A stretch of 64,000 bases of DNA from positions 29,057 to 93,056 of the forward strand of contig JAFVCV010000045.1 in the NCBI GenBank assembly GCA_017478965.1, in the 5' to 3' direction. Of the stretch, positions 19,395 through 27,932 are shown piece by piece. The DNA comes from Ruminococcus sp. (GTDB lineage Bacteria > Bacillota > Clostridia > Oscillospirales > Ruminococcaceae). The translations under genes were made by a program, and so were the position numbers. The notes under the pieces are model-generated. The model worked only from the letters and a program-made list of their open reading frames with translations, was not told where the DNA came from and ran no database searches. How positions within the stretch are numbered: the first letter of the stretch is position 1; the number at the start of each line of letters is the position of its first letter.

Positions 19395-19519
19395 TACTTG
19401 CGATTGCTCAAAAGCTCACCGGGGGCCGGACGGCCTGAGGTGATAAAGAAGTTCCGCAGCCCCTCTCACAACTGCGGACAGACAGCCGGAAGGCTGTCGG
19501 AAAGGTAATGTGATCAAAA
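19395..19519 (+). other. Structured intergenic segment before the SleB-like gene
   Basis: Three successive potential stem-loops fill this gap: TCACC...GGCC with GGCC...GGTGA; CCGCAG (19454-19459) with CTGCGG (19472-19477); and GACAGCC with GGCTGTC (19481-19498). There is no T-run, so these are not simple terminators. They may form a leader RNA or processing structure. I could not match them to a riboswitch consensus. Confidence 0.4.
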
Positions 19520-20638
19520 ATGAAGCAGAAAAGATCCAGAGACGTCAAGGCTTCGGCCAAGCCGTCGGTAAGGAAAACAGGTGCAGTGCTTGGCGCAGGT
19601 GCCCTTTGCATTCTGACTGTCGGTACCATTAGTGTATGCGGACTCTTTGGTCAGAACAACAGCAAGATCACCGAGAACGACACAAGCAGTGAAACAATGG
19701 CTGCGGAAGTTACTACCACAACAACTACCGTATCGGAGAGAGAACCTGAGACTGAGGATATCCATACCTCGCTTGATACAGTTGCCTGGAGAAAGGCGAG
19801 CATCAACGAGTACGAGATAGCTGAGGTATCAGCACCCAAGACAACAACAGAAACAAGCAAGGCCGCAGAGACTGAGAAAGAAACTAAAAAGACCACCGTT
19901 TCTGAGGCTGGGACTAAGACAGAAACAAGTGCTGAGGAGAAGAAGACAGAGACCAAGACAACTACCAGAAGCACGGATCTTGAAAAGGTAACAGAGAAGA
20001 CCTACTACGTTATATCGCCGGTGAACCTCAGGGCGGGCGCAAGCAGGAGCGATGCAGTCATAGATATGCTCGACAAGGGCGAAAGCGTCGTTGTTACAGC
20101 AGCCTCTAAGGACGGTGTATGGTTCGCAGTAAAGCACGGCGGCACTGAGGGATATGCTACGGCTGAGTCCTTCACGGAAAAGAAACCTGAGGAAGAGACT
20201 GTTACCACTACCCCTAAGGTCAGCGAGGAAGTAAAGGCTGAGCCGGCAGGCGGCGTTATAAGCTATACCGCTGATGAATTTGAGATGCTCTGCTATGTAT
20301 TGCAGAACGAGGTCGGCAACTGCTCAGAGGCCAGCAAGATCGCTGTGGCCAATGTCATCATCAACAGGGTCAAGTCCTCACAGTTCCCCAACAGCATCTC
20401 AGGCGTGCTCACTACACCGGGGCAGTTCGACGCTATCTATAATTACTATTACGGCTATATGCCCCCCTCTCAGAACACAAGAGACTGCGCAGCGAGAGCT
20501 TTGGCAGGGGAGGACAATACCAACGGCGCTACCTATTATTACGCTCCGCAGTATTGCAGCGGTTCTACAGCAGCATGGTTCGAGTCACTGAACCTGTGCC
20601 TGGAGGTAGACGGACAGAGGTATTTTAAGAATTGGTAA
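19520..20638 (+). CDS. SleB-like cell wall hydrolase with SH3 domain
   Basis: A 372-aa exported or membrane-anchored peptidoglycan hydrolase. Residues about 21-43 form a membrane anchor or signal, followed by a Thr/Glu/Lys-rich linker (60-155), a bacterial SH3 domain (about 160-218; VISPVNLRAGAS start) and a second short linker. The Hydrolase_2 (SleB/CwlJ) domain spans about 248-372. E264 in LQNEVG is the likely catalytic glutamate, and NRVKSSQFP fits the family. SleB enzymes are lytic transglycosylases acting on spore cortex or vegetative wall. SpoIID and YpeB homologues follow in the same direction. Confidence 0.87.
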   Translation: MKQKRSRDVKASAKPSVRKTGAVLGAGALCILTVGTISVCGLFGQNNSKITENDTSSETMAAEVTTTTTTVSEREPETEDIHTSLDTVAWRKASINEYEIAEVSAPKTTTETSKAAETEKETKKTTVSEAGTKTETSAEEKKTETKTTTRSTDLEKVTEKTYYVISPVNLRAGASRSDAVIDMLDKGESVVVTAASKDGVWFAVKHGGTEGYATAESFTEKKPEEETVTTTPKVSEEVKAEPAGGVISYTADEFEMLCYVLQNEVGNCSEASKIAVANVIINRVKSSQFPNSISGVLTTPGQFDAIYNYYYGYMPPSQNTRDCAARALAGEDNTNGATYYYAPQYCSGSTAAWFESLNLCLEVDGQRYFKNW

Positions 20639-20690
20639 ATTTGCATAGGAACAAAAAGCTTGTTTTGTGCACAATTTGGTAAGGCATACG

Positions 20691-20730
20691 AAAAGTCAGG
20701 ACAGAGTATCAGAATGTCTTGACTTTTTTT
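20691..20730 (+). terminator. Rho-independent terminator after the SleB-like gene
   Basis: AAAAGTCAGGACA (20691-20703) pairs with TGTCTTGACTTTT (20715-20727), followed by a T-run. Confidence 0.9.
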
Positions 20731-20816
20731 ATTTATGGATTAAACTATAATATTGGGGGCTTTTTTGCCCTTTTTACGAAGGATCATTCAGTAAGATTCA
20801 GGATTGGACAGAGAAG

Positions 20817-22334
20817 ATGGAAGAGATGAACCATGCTAAAAAGGCGGCGCTGAAACGGCTGCTGGTACATATAAGGATGTGGGTCCTGGGCGTGGCCGTT
20901 ACTTTAGGCTGCGGAGGGCTGATGCTGACGGACAGCTCCTTCAACGGCAAGAAAGAGGTAAGGACCGTCCCCACCGCCGGCTACGCTATGGCCGTGCAGG
21001 AAAGCACTACGCAGGAGGAGGAAGTCTCTCTTCAGGAACAGATAGACGAGTCCGCCGCCCGGGCGTTGAGACTGCTGCGGGGCGTGGCAGCTGCGCCGGT
21101 AAGGCTGCCGGTGAAGATGGAACTCAGCTTTGTGGAGTTCAAGAAGGCGCCTTTGAGCGAGTATGATATGTCGGTGGTGCAGACCTCTGCTAAGACTGTG
21201 AAGATAGGCGCAAACGGCATAACAGACCCCAATGACTTTACGGTGCCGTTCCCGGAGCAGGATACGCTGATATATCTGCCCGTAAGGCGGGAGCCTATGG
21301 AGCTTACCGACACCAGGAGCGTGGCTGATGAGTATTACAGGATATATGACGAGAATTCAGGGTCCTATTACACAATGAACGCTCATGAACTGCTGTGCCT
21401 GATGGTCAATAATGAGATAGGCGACAGCTGGGATCAGGAGGCCATAAAGGCACAGATAGTTGCGGCCTATTCTCACCTGAGGTTCAACCATGAGCACGGG
21501 CTGACGCCTACGGTGGGACTGAGATACGGCTATTCCTCTAAGCTGGAGGGTTGTGTGAACGCTGTTGAGGGGCAGGCAATGCTCTACGACGGACAGGTCA
21601 TAAACGGAGTTTATTCGGCTTCCAGCGCAGGGTATTCCACCACGGCGAAGGATATCTGGAACGTGGATTATCCCTATCTGAAATGCGTTGAGAGCGAGGT
21701 GGATAAGCAGGCTCCCAACTTCGGGGAGGAGCGCAGCTTTTCCAAGGAACAGGTCAGGGCCATGCTGGAGGGCAGGTTCGGCATCACCCTTTCGGACGAT
21801 GTTACGCAGTGGTTCACCATTACCAGGGCCTACAGTGTGGTCTATATCGACACTGTTATGATCGACGGCAGGGACAGCTGCACGCTGACCGGCATTCAGC
21901 TTTGCAATATGATGGACCTGATGTCCAATGCTATAGATATAAAGTATAAGGACGGGACATTTACCTTCATTTCCTACGGCTGGGGCCACGGTGTGGGCAT
22001 GAGCCAGTGGGGGGCAAAGTACCTGGCCGATGACGGATGGACCTATGACCAGATACTGACCCACTACTATGTTGACGCTTATCTTGAGGTGACTTCGCCC
22101 TGCACTTCGGCCATGACCGGTGAGGAGGAAAGCGAGCCTGAGGATGGGCCGCAGGATAACGATGAATACATCACCACTGAGCCGCCTGCCGTTTACAGCG
22201 AGCCGGTGACACAGGAGACTTACTACGAGCCGACTGTGACCACTGCGCCTGTGACGGAATATCCGGCCTATACGGACACGGAGAGCTATTACGGCGACTG
22301 GTCGGAGTACTATAACGACTACACGCAGTACTGA
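20817..22334 (+). CDS. spoIID: SpoIID-family peptidoglycan lytic transglycosylase
   Basis: SpoIID-type enzymes cleave glycan strands of denuded peptidoglycan. During sporulation SpoIID drives engulfment with SpoIIP and SpoIIM. The protein has an N-terminal membrane segment (about 20-38), a linker and a SpoIID domain with a conserved glutamate in VNNEIGDSW (near residue 200), a KAQIVAAYSHL helix and the hallmark GWGHGVGMSQWGA (about 387-399). It is longer (505 aa) than B. subtilis SpoIID owing to a Pro/Thr/Tyr/Glu-rich C-terminal tail of about 75 residues. The tail could indicate a vegetative or non-classical paralogue. Maf follows 11 bases after the stop. Confidence 0.87.
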   Translation: MEEMNHAKKAALKRLLVHIRMWVLGVAVTLGCGGLMLTDSSFNGKKEVRTVPTAGYAMAVQESTTQEEEVSLQEQIDESAARALRLLRGVAAAPVRLPVKMELSFVEFKKAPLSEYDMSVVQTSAKTVKIGANGITDPNDFTVPFPEQDTLIYLPVRREPMELTDTRSVADEYYRIYDENSGSYYTMNAHELLCLMVNNEIGDSWDQEAIKAQIVAAYSHLRFNHEHGLTPTVGLRYGYSSKLEGCVNAVEGQAMLYDGQVINGVYSASSAGYSTTAKDIWNVDYPYLKCVESEVDKQAPNFGEERSFSKEQVRAMLEGRFGITLSDDVTQWFTITRAYSVVYIDTVMIDGRDSCTLTGIQLCNMMDLMSNAIDIKYKDGTFTFISYGWGHGVGMSQWGAKYLADDGWTYDQILTHYYVDAYLEVTSPCTSAMTGEEESEPEDGPQDNDEYITTEPPAVYSEPVTQETYYEPTVTTAPVTEYPAYTDTESYYGDWSEYYNDYTQY

Positions 22335-22345
22335 GGAGGATAATT

Positions 22346-22933
22346 TTGAGATTAAACGAGCTGCTGAAGGAATATGATGTGATACTTGCATCGGCGTCAC
22401 CCCGGAGGAAGGAGCTTATGCAGTTCATATGCCCGAATTTCAGGGTCATACCGGCGGACTGCGGAGAGGCGGTGCCGGAAGCGCTGAACCCGGCGGAGGT
22501 GGCAGGATTTCTGTCTTATCAGAAGTGCGAGTGCATCTCGCAGGTATACGGCAGCGCTGTGGTCATCGGCTGTGACACGGTGGTGCTCACGGAGGATAAC
22601 GTTATCCTGGGCAAGCCCAAGAACGACGGGGACGCCGCAAGGATGCTGAGAATGCTGTCTGGGAAGGTACACAGGGTGGACACCGGCGTGACCCTTTGCC
22701 ACGGTGGTAAGACACAGACCTTCACGGTAAGCACCAGGGTGTGGTTCAGGGAGCTTGATGAGGAGACTATAGCGGACTACATCGCTACTGGGGAGCCTGC
22801 CGACAAGGCGGGGGCCTACGGCATACAGGGCAGAGGTTCATTGCTGGTGGAGAAGATAGAGGGCGATTTTTACAACGTTGTGGGAATGCCCATTTCTGAG
22901 ATAGCAGTCAGGCTGAGAGATTTTCTCAGCTGA
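22346..22933 (+). CDS. maf: Maf/YhdE nucleotide pyrophosphatase
   Basis: A house-cleaning NTP pyrophosphatase that acts on modified or non-canonical nucleotides. The start is TTG at 22346, supported by a strong GAGGAGG 7 bases upstream; no ATG is as well placed. Near the N-terminus ASASPRRKEL is the phosphate-binding motif. GCDTVV contains the metal-binding aspartate and KAGAYGIQG is the conserved C-terminal loop. Its 195 aa is normal length. It is likely co-transcribed with spoIID and is followed directly by a terminator. Confidence 0.92.
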   Translation: MRLNELLKEYDVILASASPRRKELMQFICPNFRVIPADCGEAVPEALNPAEVAGFLSYQKCECISQVYGSAVVIGCDTVVLTEDNVILGKPKNDGDAARMLRMLSGKVHRVDTGVTLCHGGKTQTFTVSTRVWFRELDEETIADYIATGEPADKAGAYGIQGRGSLLVEKIEGDFYNVVGMPISEIAVRLRDFLS

Positions 22934-22946
22934 AAAATAAGTGCGG

Positions 22947-22978
22947 GGTCCTGACCTTATCGGTCAGGGCCTTTTTTG
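22947..22978 (+). terminator. Rho-independent terminator after maf
   Basis: GGTCCTGACC pairs with GGTCAGGGCC across a short loop and is followed by TTTTTTG. Confidence 0.9.
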
Positions 22979-23011
22979 TTTTGATAGTTTTGATAGTTTT
23001 GATAGTATAAT
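22979..23011 (+). promoter_or_regulatory. Three 9-base direct repeats leading into a TATAAT box
   Basis: TTTTGATAG is repeated three times head to tail (22979-23005), followed immediately by TATAAT (23006-23011). The TTGATA in the first copy lies 19 bases before the -10, so it could act as a weak -35. This is the probable promoter for ypeB. Confidence 0.55.
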
Positions 23012-23078
23012 TATCTGAAAAAGAGGAAAAATAAGGTCATCTAAGTGCGGATCTTTGTCCGCAGAAAGGAGCAGGTGA

Positions 23079-24422
23079 ATGAGGATAACGAAAAGAGGAC
23101 TTATCAGGCTCACGGTGCTGCCTCTGGCGGCGGCGGCGGTCCTGGGGGTAAGAACGGCGCAGATGACCCAAGCGGCGCAGCAGAGCCAGAGGACGGTGGT
23201 GAACAACTACACAAGGGCTGTGGAGGAGCTGGCGCTTTCCTGCGAGGATCTTAGTTCTGTGCTGGAAAAGCAGCTTTACGCTGGCTCGGGGAAAATGCAG
23301 CAGAGTTTAGCAGTGGAGCTTTACCGTCAGGCAGGAACGGCCAAGGCGGCCCTTTCGCAGCTGCCTGTGGCGGAGCTGCAATTGCAGAACACCTATAAAT
23401 TTCTTTCTCAGGTGGGAAACTACTCCATGTCACTGTCGGAAAAACTGAACCGTGGTGAGAGCCTGAGCGAGGAGGAATATGAAAATATCAGAAAGCTGTA
23501 TGATTTCTCAAAGGGCCTGAAAGACAAGATGTGGGACCTGGAGGGCGAGATAGCCGCCGGGGAGCTGAGCTTTCAGAAGGGGGCCGCAGAGCTGCTCGGA
23601 GGGACCGGGGACCCGCCCTACGTCACAGAGGGCTTTACGGACTTCGAGGGTAATTTTGACAGCTACCCAAAGCTTATCTACGACGGACCTTTCTCGGACA
23701 ACATACTGGAGAGGGAGCCTTTGATGACCAAGGATGAAAAGCCGGTGGAGGAGGCCTTTGCCCTTAACAGAGCGGCGGGGGCCATGAGAGTCAGTCCCGG
23801 GGAGCTTTCTCAGACAGCCGAGGTCGGGGGGACCATGCCGGGCTGGCGGTTTAGCAGCGAGGACGGCGGGGTATTCTGTGAAGTCGCAAGGGACGGCGGC
23901 TTTATAAGCTATTTTCTGAACATGAGGACCGTTGACAAGCGCTCGCTGCAAAACAGCGCCGCCGTGGCCAAGGCGGAGGAATTCCTGGGTTATCTGGGGA
24001 TACTTTCCATGGGGACCACCTATTTTGAGGTACAGAACAACGTGATGACGGTGAATTTCTGCTATCTTGACAATGACCGGCGCATCTATCCGGACCTGGT
24101 AAAGGTCAGTGTGGCCATGGACAACGGCGATATTCTTGGTTATGACGCCAGGGGTTTTCTGGTGAACCACACCGAAAGGACCTACCCGGAGGAGCTTTGT
24201 CCTCCGGAAAAGGCAGAAAAGGCTCTCAGCCCAAGGCTGCGGGTCAAAAAGCGGCGCCTGGCGGTCATTCCCACTGACGGGCTGAATGAAAAGCTCTGCT
24301 ATGAGTTTACGTGCAGCGCTGACAGCGGCCGCAATGTTCTCATCTATATCAACGCTGTGACCGCCGAGGAGGAGGATATCCTTATCCTCAGCGAGACTGT
24401 CAACGGCATACTGGCCCAGTAA
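23079..24422 (+). CDS. ypeB: YpeB-like spore germination protein
   Basis: In Bacillus, YpeB is needed for assembly and stability of SleB in the spore inner membrane. This 447-aa protein begins with a membrane or signal segment (residues 8-24), a helical N-terminal domain including TYKFLSQVGNYSMSL, then YPKLIYDGPFSD, a hallmark of YpeB. Three PepSY-like beta domains follow at about 255-445. AAAGGAG precedes the ATG, just downstream of a perfect TGCGGA/TCCGCA hairpin (23046-23063). The SleB partner is encoded 2.4 kb upstream, with spoIID and maf between them, rather than adjacent as in Bacillus. Confidence 0.88.
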   Translation: MRITKRGLIRLTVLPLAAAAVLGVRTAQMTQAAQQSQRTVVNNYTRAVEELALSCEDLSSVLEKQLYAGSGKMQQSLAVELYRQAGTAKAALSQLPVAELQLQNTYKFLSQVGNYSMSLSEKLNRGESLSEEEYENIRKLYDFSKGLKDKMWDLEGEIAAGELSFQKGAAELLGGTGDPPYVTEGFTDFEGNFDSYPKLIYDGPFSDNILEREPLMTKDEKPVEEAFALNRAAGAMRVSPGELSQTAEVGGTMPGWRFSSEDGGVFCEVARDGGFISYFLNMRTVDKRSLQNSAAVAKAEEFLGYLGILSMGTTYFEVQNNVMTVNFCYLDNDRRIYPDLVKVSVAMDNGDILGYDARGFLVNHTERTYPEELCPPEKAEKALSPRLRVKKRRLAVIPTDGLNEKLCYEFTCSADSGRNVLIYINAVTAEEEDILILSETVNGILAQ

Positions 24423-24442
24423 AAGATCTGTTCTAAAACGGA

Positions 24443-24477
24443 AAAACGCCTGTACTGTGCAGCAGTACAGGCGTTTT
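24443..24477. terminator. Bidirectional terminator between ypeB and the MIF-like gene
   Basis: AAAACGCCTGTACTG pairs perfectly with CAGTACAGGCGTTTT, with T-rich ends on both strands. Confidence 0.92.
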
Positions 24478-24484
24478 GTTTACC

Positions 24485-24826
24485 TTAGAAATTTGCTCCG
24501 TTCCAGCCCCAGTTCAATGTCTCGTCATACTTGACATATATCCTGGAGGGGCTGATGGAAAGCTGGTCGCCAAGGATATCCGATATCTTCCCGGTGAGCT
24601 TGGTGTAGGCGGCAGGATCGGCGCTGCCGTAGATGCTTACCTCCACCATGGCGGCGGGGTCCTTGGTGCCCTTGAAATACAGTGTGTACTCAGGCTCGAT
24701 GCCTACCATCAGCCAGCTCTCTGACTTTCCGGGTATTGCGGTGATGGCCTGGCCCAGGGCGGACTTGATGGCCTCCTCCTTATCAGCGGGGACGGCGGTA
24801 TTGGTCTTGATGTTGATGAATGGCAT
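24485..24826 (-). CDS. MIF-like tautomerase
   Basis: A 113-aa member of the macrophage migration inhibitory factor / tautomerase superfamily. It starts MPFINIKTN, so Met removal exposes the catalytic Pro. Mid-protein KDPAAMVEVSIYG, then SPSRIYVKYD and the C-terminal NWGWNGANF, closely follow the MIF rather than the 4-oxalocrotonate tautomerase branch. Family members catalyse keto-enol tautomerisation of phenylpyruvate or dopachrome; the bacterial substrate is unknown. It lies 16 bases after the nitroreductase gene, last in the GH95-GH26 transcription unit. There is no signal peptide. Confidence 0.9.
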   Translation of the reverse strand: MPFINIKTNTAVPADKEEAIKSALGQAITAIPGKSESWLMVGIEPEYTLYFKGTKDPAAMVEVSIYGSADPAAYTKLTGKISDILGDQLSISPSRIYVKYDETLNWGWNGANF

Positions 24827-24842
24827 AGTTTATCCCTCCGTT

Positions 24843-25370
24843 TTACTTGATATAATAAACATAGTTTTCTTTCCGTGGTTTTTCGGCAGGTCTTTCGCCC
24901 TTTGCGAAACCGATAACGCAGTGGCCGATGCCCTCGTAGTCCCCCTCGATCCCCAGGGAAGCGAGTATCTCCCTGCCCTCAGGGGTGGAGAATTCTTCCT
25001 TAGCCCGGTGTATCCAGCAGCTGCCAAGGCCCAGGTCGTTAGCGGCCAGCATAAGATTTCCCATAACAAGGCTGCCGTCGTAGACATAGGTGGGGGCGCT
25101 CCTGTCCGCCAGGACTATCAGGACCACCGGAGCGCCGTAGAATGGGTCGAAGTCGGGACCCTTTCCCATTATGGCGGCGTTCATGACGCTGAGCCTATCC
25201 CTCAGTTCTTTATTGGTAACGGCGATGATAACAGGGGACTGTCTGTTCATGCCGGTGGGGGCATAGGTACCGGCTTTGACGACCTCTTCTATAAGGGCCA
25301 TATCCGGCATATCAGGCTCAAAGCTCCTGATGCTCCTGCGGCTTATCATGTTTTCGATGGCTTTTCCCAT
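24843..25370 (-). CDS. Nitroreductase-family FMN oxidoreductase
   Basis: A 175-aa FMN-binding protein. The N-terminal SRRSIRSFEPD and the later APTGMNRQSP are the flavin phosphate-binding motifs. GSCWIHRAKEEF and IGHCVIGF fit the C-terminal half. Such proteins reduce nitroaromatics, quinones or unknown electrophiles with NAD(P)H and act in the cytoplasm. It stands between the FadR-type regulator and the MIF-like tautomerase in an apparent operon. The true substrate cannot be read from sequence. Confidence 0.9.
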   Translation of the reverse strand: MGKAIENMISRRSIRSFEPDMPDMALIEEVVKAGTYAPTGMNRQSPVIIAVTNKELRDRLSVMNAAIMGKGPDFDPFYGAPVVLIVLADRSAPTYVYDGSLVMGNLMLAANDLGLGSCWIHRAKEEFSTPEGREILASLGIEGDYEGIGHCVIGFAKGERPAEKPRKENYVYYIK

Positions 25371-25392
25371 AAAAATACCTCCTTTGATCTAT

Positions 25393-25410
25393 ATCTGCAG
25401 CTGCGCAGAT
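25393..25410. promoter_or_regulatory. Inverted repeat between regulator and nitroreductase genes
   Basis: ATCTGC (25393-25398) and GCAGAT (25405-25410) flank a 6-base centre, with outer GATCT/AGATC symmetry. It lies in the 82-base gap just upstream of the nitroreductase start and could be an operator for the adjacent FadR-type regulator. Confidence 0.35.
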
Positions 25411-25452
25411 CTCTTGCAGCAACTGTCTCAAATACCTTTGCTGCGGTGCGTT

Positions 25453-26136
25453 TTACCGGGTCTGGTCCTTGTTATAGGCGTTGAAGATAAGTTCCTCCAC
25501 GATGTCGTAGTGCTCGTCGATGGCCTTCATGCAGCGGTCCATATCCTCGTTCAGCAAGCCGTTGACGATCTCGCTGTGAGCAATGTGCAGCTGCTCCATG
25601 ACCTGAGGCGAGGCCAGGCTGATGGCCTTGTTTATCCATTCACGGTAGATGTTGGACAGCCCCTGCATAAGGGCCGTGAAGAACCTGTTCTCCGCCGCAT
25701 AGATAAGCTCGTAGTGGAAAGCTCTGTCAGCGTCGGTCTGCTCCTTCTTGTTATTGCAGTGCTCAAGATCTTCCAGGGCAGTCTCTATCTTCTCCCGGCG
25801 TTCGTCAGAAAGGCCCATCTCGATGATGCTCCGGCAGACAGTCTTTTCCATATGCCGGCGAAACGAACAGATCTCACTGCGGTCGGTCTTATTGAGCATC
25901 AGCATAATGTCCATGACCCTTGCGAATGCCCCGGGCATATCTGCGGTGATGTAGTTCCCGGAGCCCTGGCGGCTCTCCACCAGGCCCAGTATCTCCAGGG
26001 TCCTCAGACTTTCTCTGGCAGAATTCCGGCTTATGCCAAGCTCCTCTGCGATGGCCCTTTCAGTGGGGAGCTTATCGCCCTCCTTCAGTTCCCCAGCGGC
26101 TATCTTCCTGTATATATACTCCACCGTTATGTCCAC
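25453..26136 (-). CDS. FadR-type GntR-family transcriptional regulator
   Basis: A 227-aa protein with an N-terminal winged helix (residues 4-65; LPTERAIAEELGISRNSARESL) and an all-helical FCD effector domain (about 75-220) with the DADRAFHYELIYAAEN metal/ligand motif. The start is GTG with GAGGAGGGAG upstream. FadR-type regulators usually respond to small organic acids or sugar acids and often control neighbouring catabolic genes. Here it follows the GH26 gene by 23 bases. The inducer is unknown; a breakdown product of the glycan attacked by GH95/GH26 is a reasonable guess. Confidence 0.92.
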   Translation of the reverse strand: MDITVEYIYRKIAAGELKEGDKLPTERAIAEELGISRNSARESLRTLEILGLVESRQGSGNYITADMPGAFARVMDIMLMLNKTDRSEICSFRRHMEKTVCRSIIEMGLSDERREKIETALEDLEHCNNKKEQTDADRAFHYELIYAAENRFFTALMQGLSNIYREWINKAISLASPQVMEQLHIAHSEIVNGLLNEDMDRCMKAIDEHYDIVEELIFNAYNKDQTR

Positions 26137-26159
26137 GGCGCTCCCTCCTCTGCGAAAGC

Positions 26160-27932
26160 TCAGGCCTTTGATGAATCATCTTCTGCGCTGCCTGAGCTGC
26201 TGCTGTCCGTACCTGAACTGCTGCTTTCTGTATCCGAACTGCTGTTCTCGTCGGCCTTTTTCAGCTCTTCAGCGGCGGAAATGAAGTCCGGCAGCTTGTC
26301 CAGGGTGACTGTCAGCTCGTTATTGTAAACTGTTATTATGTCGTTTAATGAATTGTGTTCTTCGTTCAGCCCGCCGTCTTCACCGACCACGAAGCTGCCG
26401 CCCCACTGGCCGATATAGGACCACATGGCCTTCTGGTCAGCGATGCTCTGCATTTTCGGAAAACTGCCGCACTCGCTCATGGCGATAGGCTTATTCTGTG
26501 CTATGCTTTGCAGATATATGAGCGAGTTGACCTGGCCGTCCTTATTGCCGCTGTAAACGTCCACAGAAAGCACGTCACAGCTGCTGTTCCCGACATACCA
26601 GCCCGCATTCTGGGCTGACCACACCCATATGAGGTTGTTGAGCCCGTGCATAACTGTCATGCGGTCATACATCAGTTTCCACAGCCACTTGTAGGACTCT
26701 TCATCGCAGCCCCACCAGTAGTAGCCGTTGCTGGCCTCCTGAAGGGGCCTCCAGATGACGGCTGCGCCCTCGTCCCTGAGGACCTTCAGCTGCTCGGCAG
26801 CCTTGTCGATGTCGTTTATTATCAGCGCACATTCTTCGGATATCTTTCCGTCCTTGCGAAGAGCCTCTATCTCCTTAGCGGTGAGGTTGGCTATATTCTC
26901 TTCTGTCACGGCCTTTGAAAGGTCGAAATCGGTGCTGTCGGAATAAATGCTCTCGGTGTTCTCAGGGTCCGTGGGTGCGGTCCAGTTCCACATATAGCCC
27001 ACTATGCCCCCCTGCCTGCTCCAGGCCACGGCCTCCTTTATCTCGGCGGAGGCGCTCTTCTGTTTCTCATCGTCGGCAGAAGTCACATACATCAGGTCCC
27101 CGAACCTTATAGCCGGCAGCTTGCCGGTGGTCTTGAGCATCAGCTGGCTCTCGTAATCGGTGCCGATGGTGTCATACTGTCCTAAAAGTATCCTGCTGCC
27201 GAAGCTGTCGCAGAGGTACTTATATAGGGCCCTGGCGTTATAAGCGCTGTCCTTGTTGGAAAGGGCCGGGTCCTTTAAGGTAAATGAAAGCTTTTCTATC
27301 TCATCGCTGGCGGTCACTTCGATATGGTCTATATCTATCCCTCCGTCCTCAGGGACCACAGAGATCTGATTGGCGCCCTTTTCCAGCAGGATATTTTTAA
27401 AGGTGAAGGCCTCGAAGAGCCCTGTGCCGGTGGAGGTGAACTCGCTTATCTTTTCACCGTTGACGGACAGGCCGTTTCTCACCACGCTGTCTGCTCCGGC
27501 GGTAAGGGTGATGTTATAGTACTGCTTTTCGGGGAGGTCGAAGGTGATGACCCAGTCGTTCTCCTCGGTCAGTCCGGTGACATAGCCGGTGCCTTTGAAA
27601 CCCGTGCAGCTGTCGGCGGTGCCTGCAGTGCCGTTCAGCGAGCCGCTCTCGGCGTTATACTCCTTAGAAAATTCAGTATAGGCTATGGCTGAGGGCTTTA
27701 TCTTTACCTCTTCATATGTAGGCGGGCCCTCCGGGGTAGGCGTTTCGATAATGACCGGCACTATCTCCTCCTCGGCAGTGACCTCCTCATCGCCAGTAGC
27801 GTCCTCGTCGGCGGTGGTAAGCTCCGCATTGGTTTTTATAAATGTATTCTCAGCTATCTCCACCCCGCAGCCAGCTGCGGCAAACGCCATTACCAGCGCA
27901 GCTATAAGGGCGCAGATCATTCTCATTTTCAT
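26160..27932 (-). CDS. Lipoprotein GH26 beta-mannanase with N-terminal CBM35-like domain
   Basis: A 590-aa secreted lipid-anchored enzyme. I start at the ATG at 27932 because it overlaps the GH95 stop (TGATG) and gives a clean signal with lipobox FAAAGC (C22). An acidic linker is followed by a CBM35/CBM6-like beta-sandwich (about 75-210) and the GH26 barrel (about 220-555). The acid/base is E399 in RPLQEASNGYYWWG and the nucleophile E487 in IAMSECGSFP, both typical of GH26 endo-beta-1,4-mannanases. A Ser/Asp/Glu-rich C-terminal tail follows. It probably cuts mannan at the cell surface; activity on mixed-linkage glucan is an alternative within the family. Confidence 0.92.
   Translation of the reverse strand: MKMRMICALIAALVMAFAAAGCGVEIAENTFIKTNAELTTADEDATGDEEVTAEEEIVPVIIETPTPEGPPTYEEVKIKPSAIAYTEFSKEYNAESGSLNGTAGTADSCTGFKGTGYVTGLTEENDWVITFDLPEKQYYNITLTAGADSVVRNGLSVNGEKISEFTSTGTGLFEAFTFKNILLEKGANQISVVPEDGGIDIDHIEVTASDEIEKLSFTLKDPALSNKDSAYNARALYKYLCDSFGSRILLGQYDTIGTDYESQLMLKTTGKLPAIRFGDLMYVTSADDEKQKSASAEIKEAVAWSRQGGIVGYMWNWTAPTDPENTESIYSDSTDFDLSKAVTEENIANLTAKEIEALRKDGKISEECALIINDIDKAAEQLKVLRDEGAAVIWRPLQEASNGYYWWGCDEESYKWLWKLMYDRMTVMHGLNNLIWVWSAQNAGWYVGNSSCDVLSVDVYSGNKDGQVNSLIYLQSIAQNKPIAMSECGSFPKMQSIADQKAMWSYIGQWGGSFVVGEDGGLNEEHNSLNDIITVYNNELTVTLDKLPDFISAAEELKKADENSSSDTESSSSGTDSSSSGSAEDDSSKA

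Noticed and set aside
19395-19519. c-di-AMP (ydaO) riboswitch before the SleB-like gene
   Set aside because: The conserved GACAGCTAAC and GGGGTGAATC core is not found; left as an unassigned structured region.
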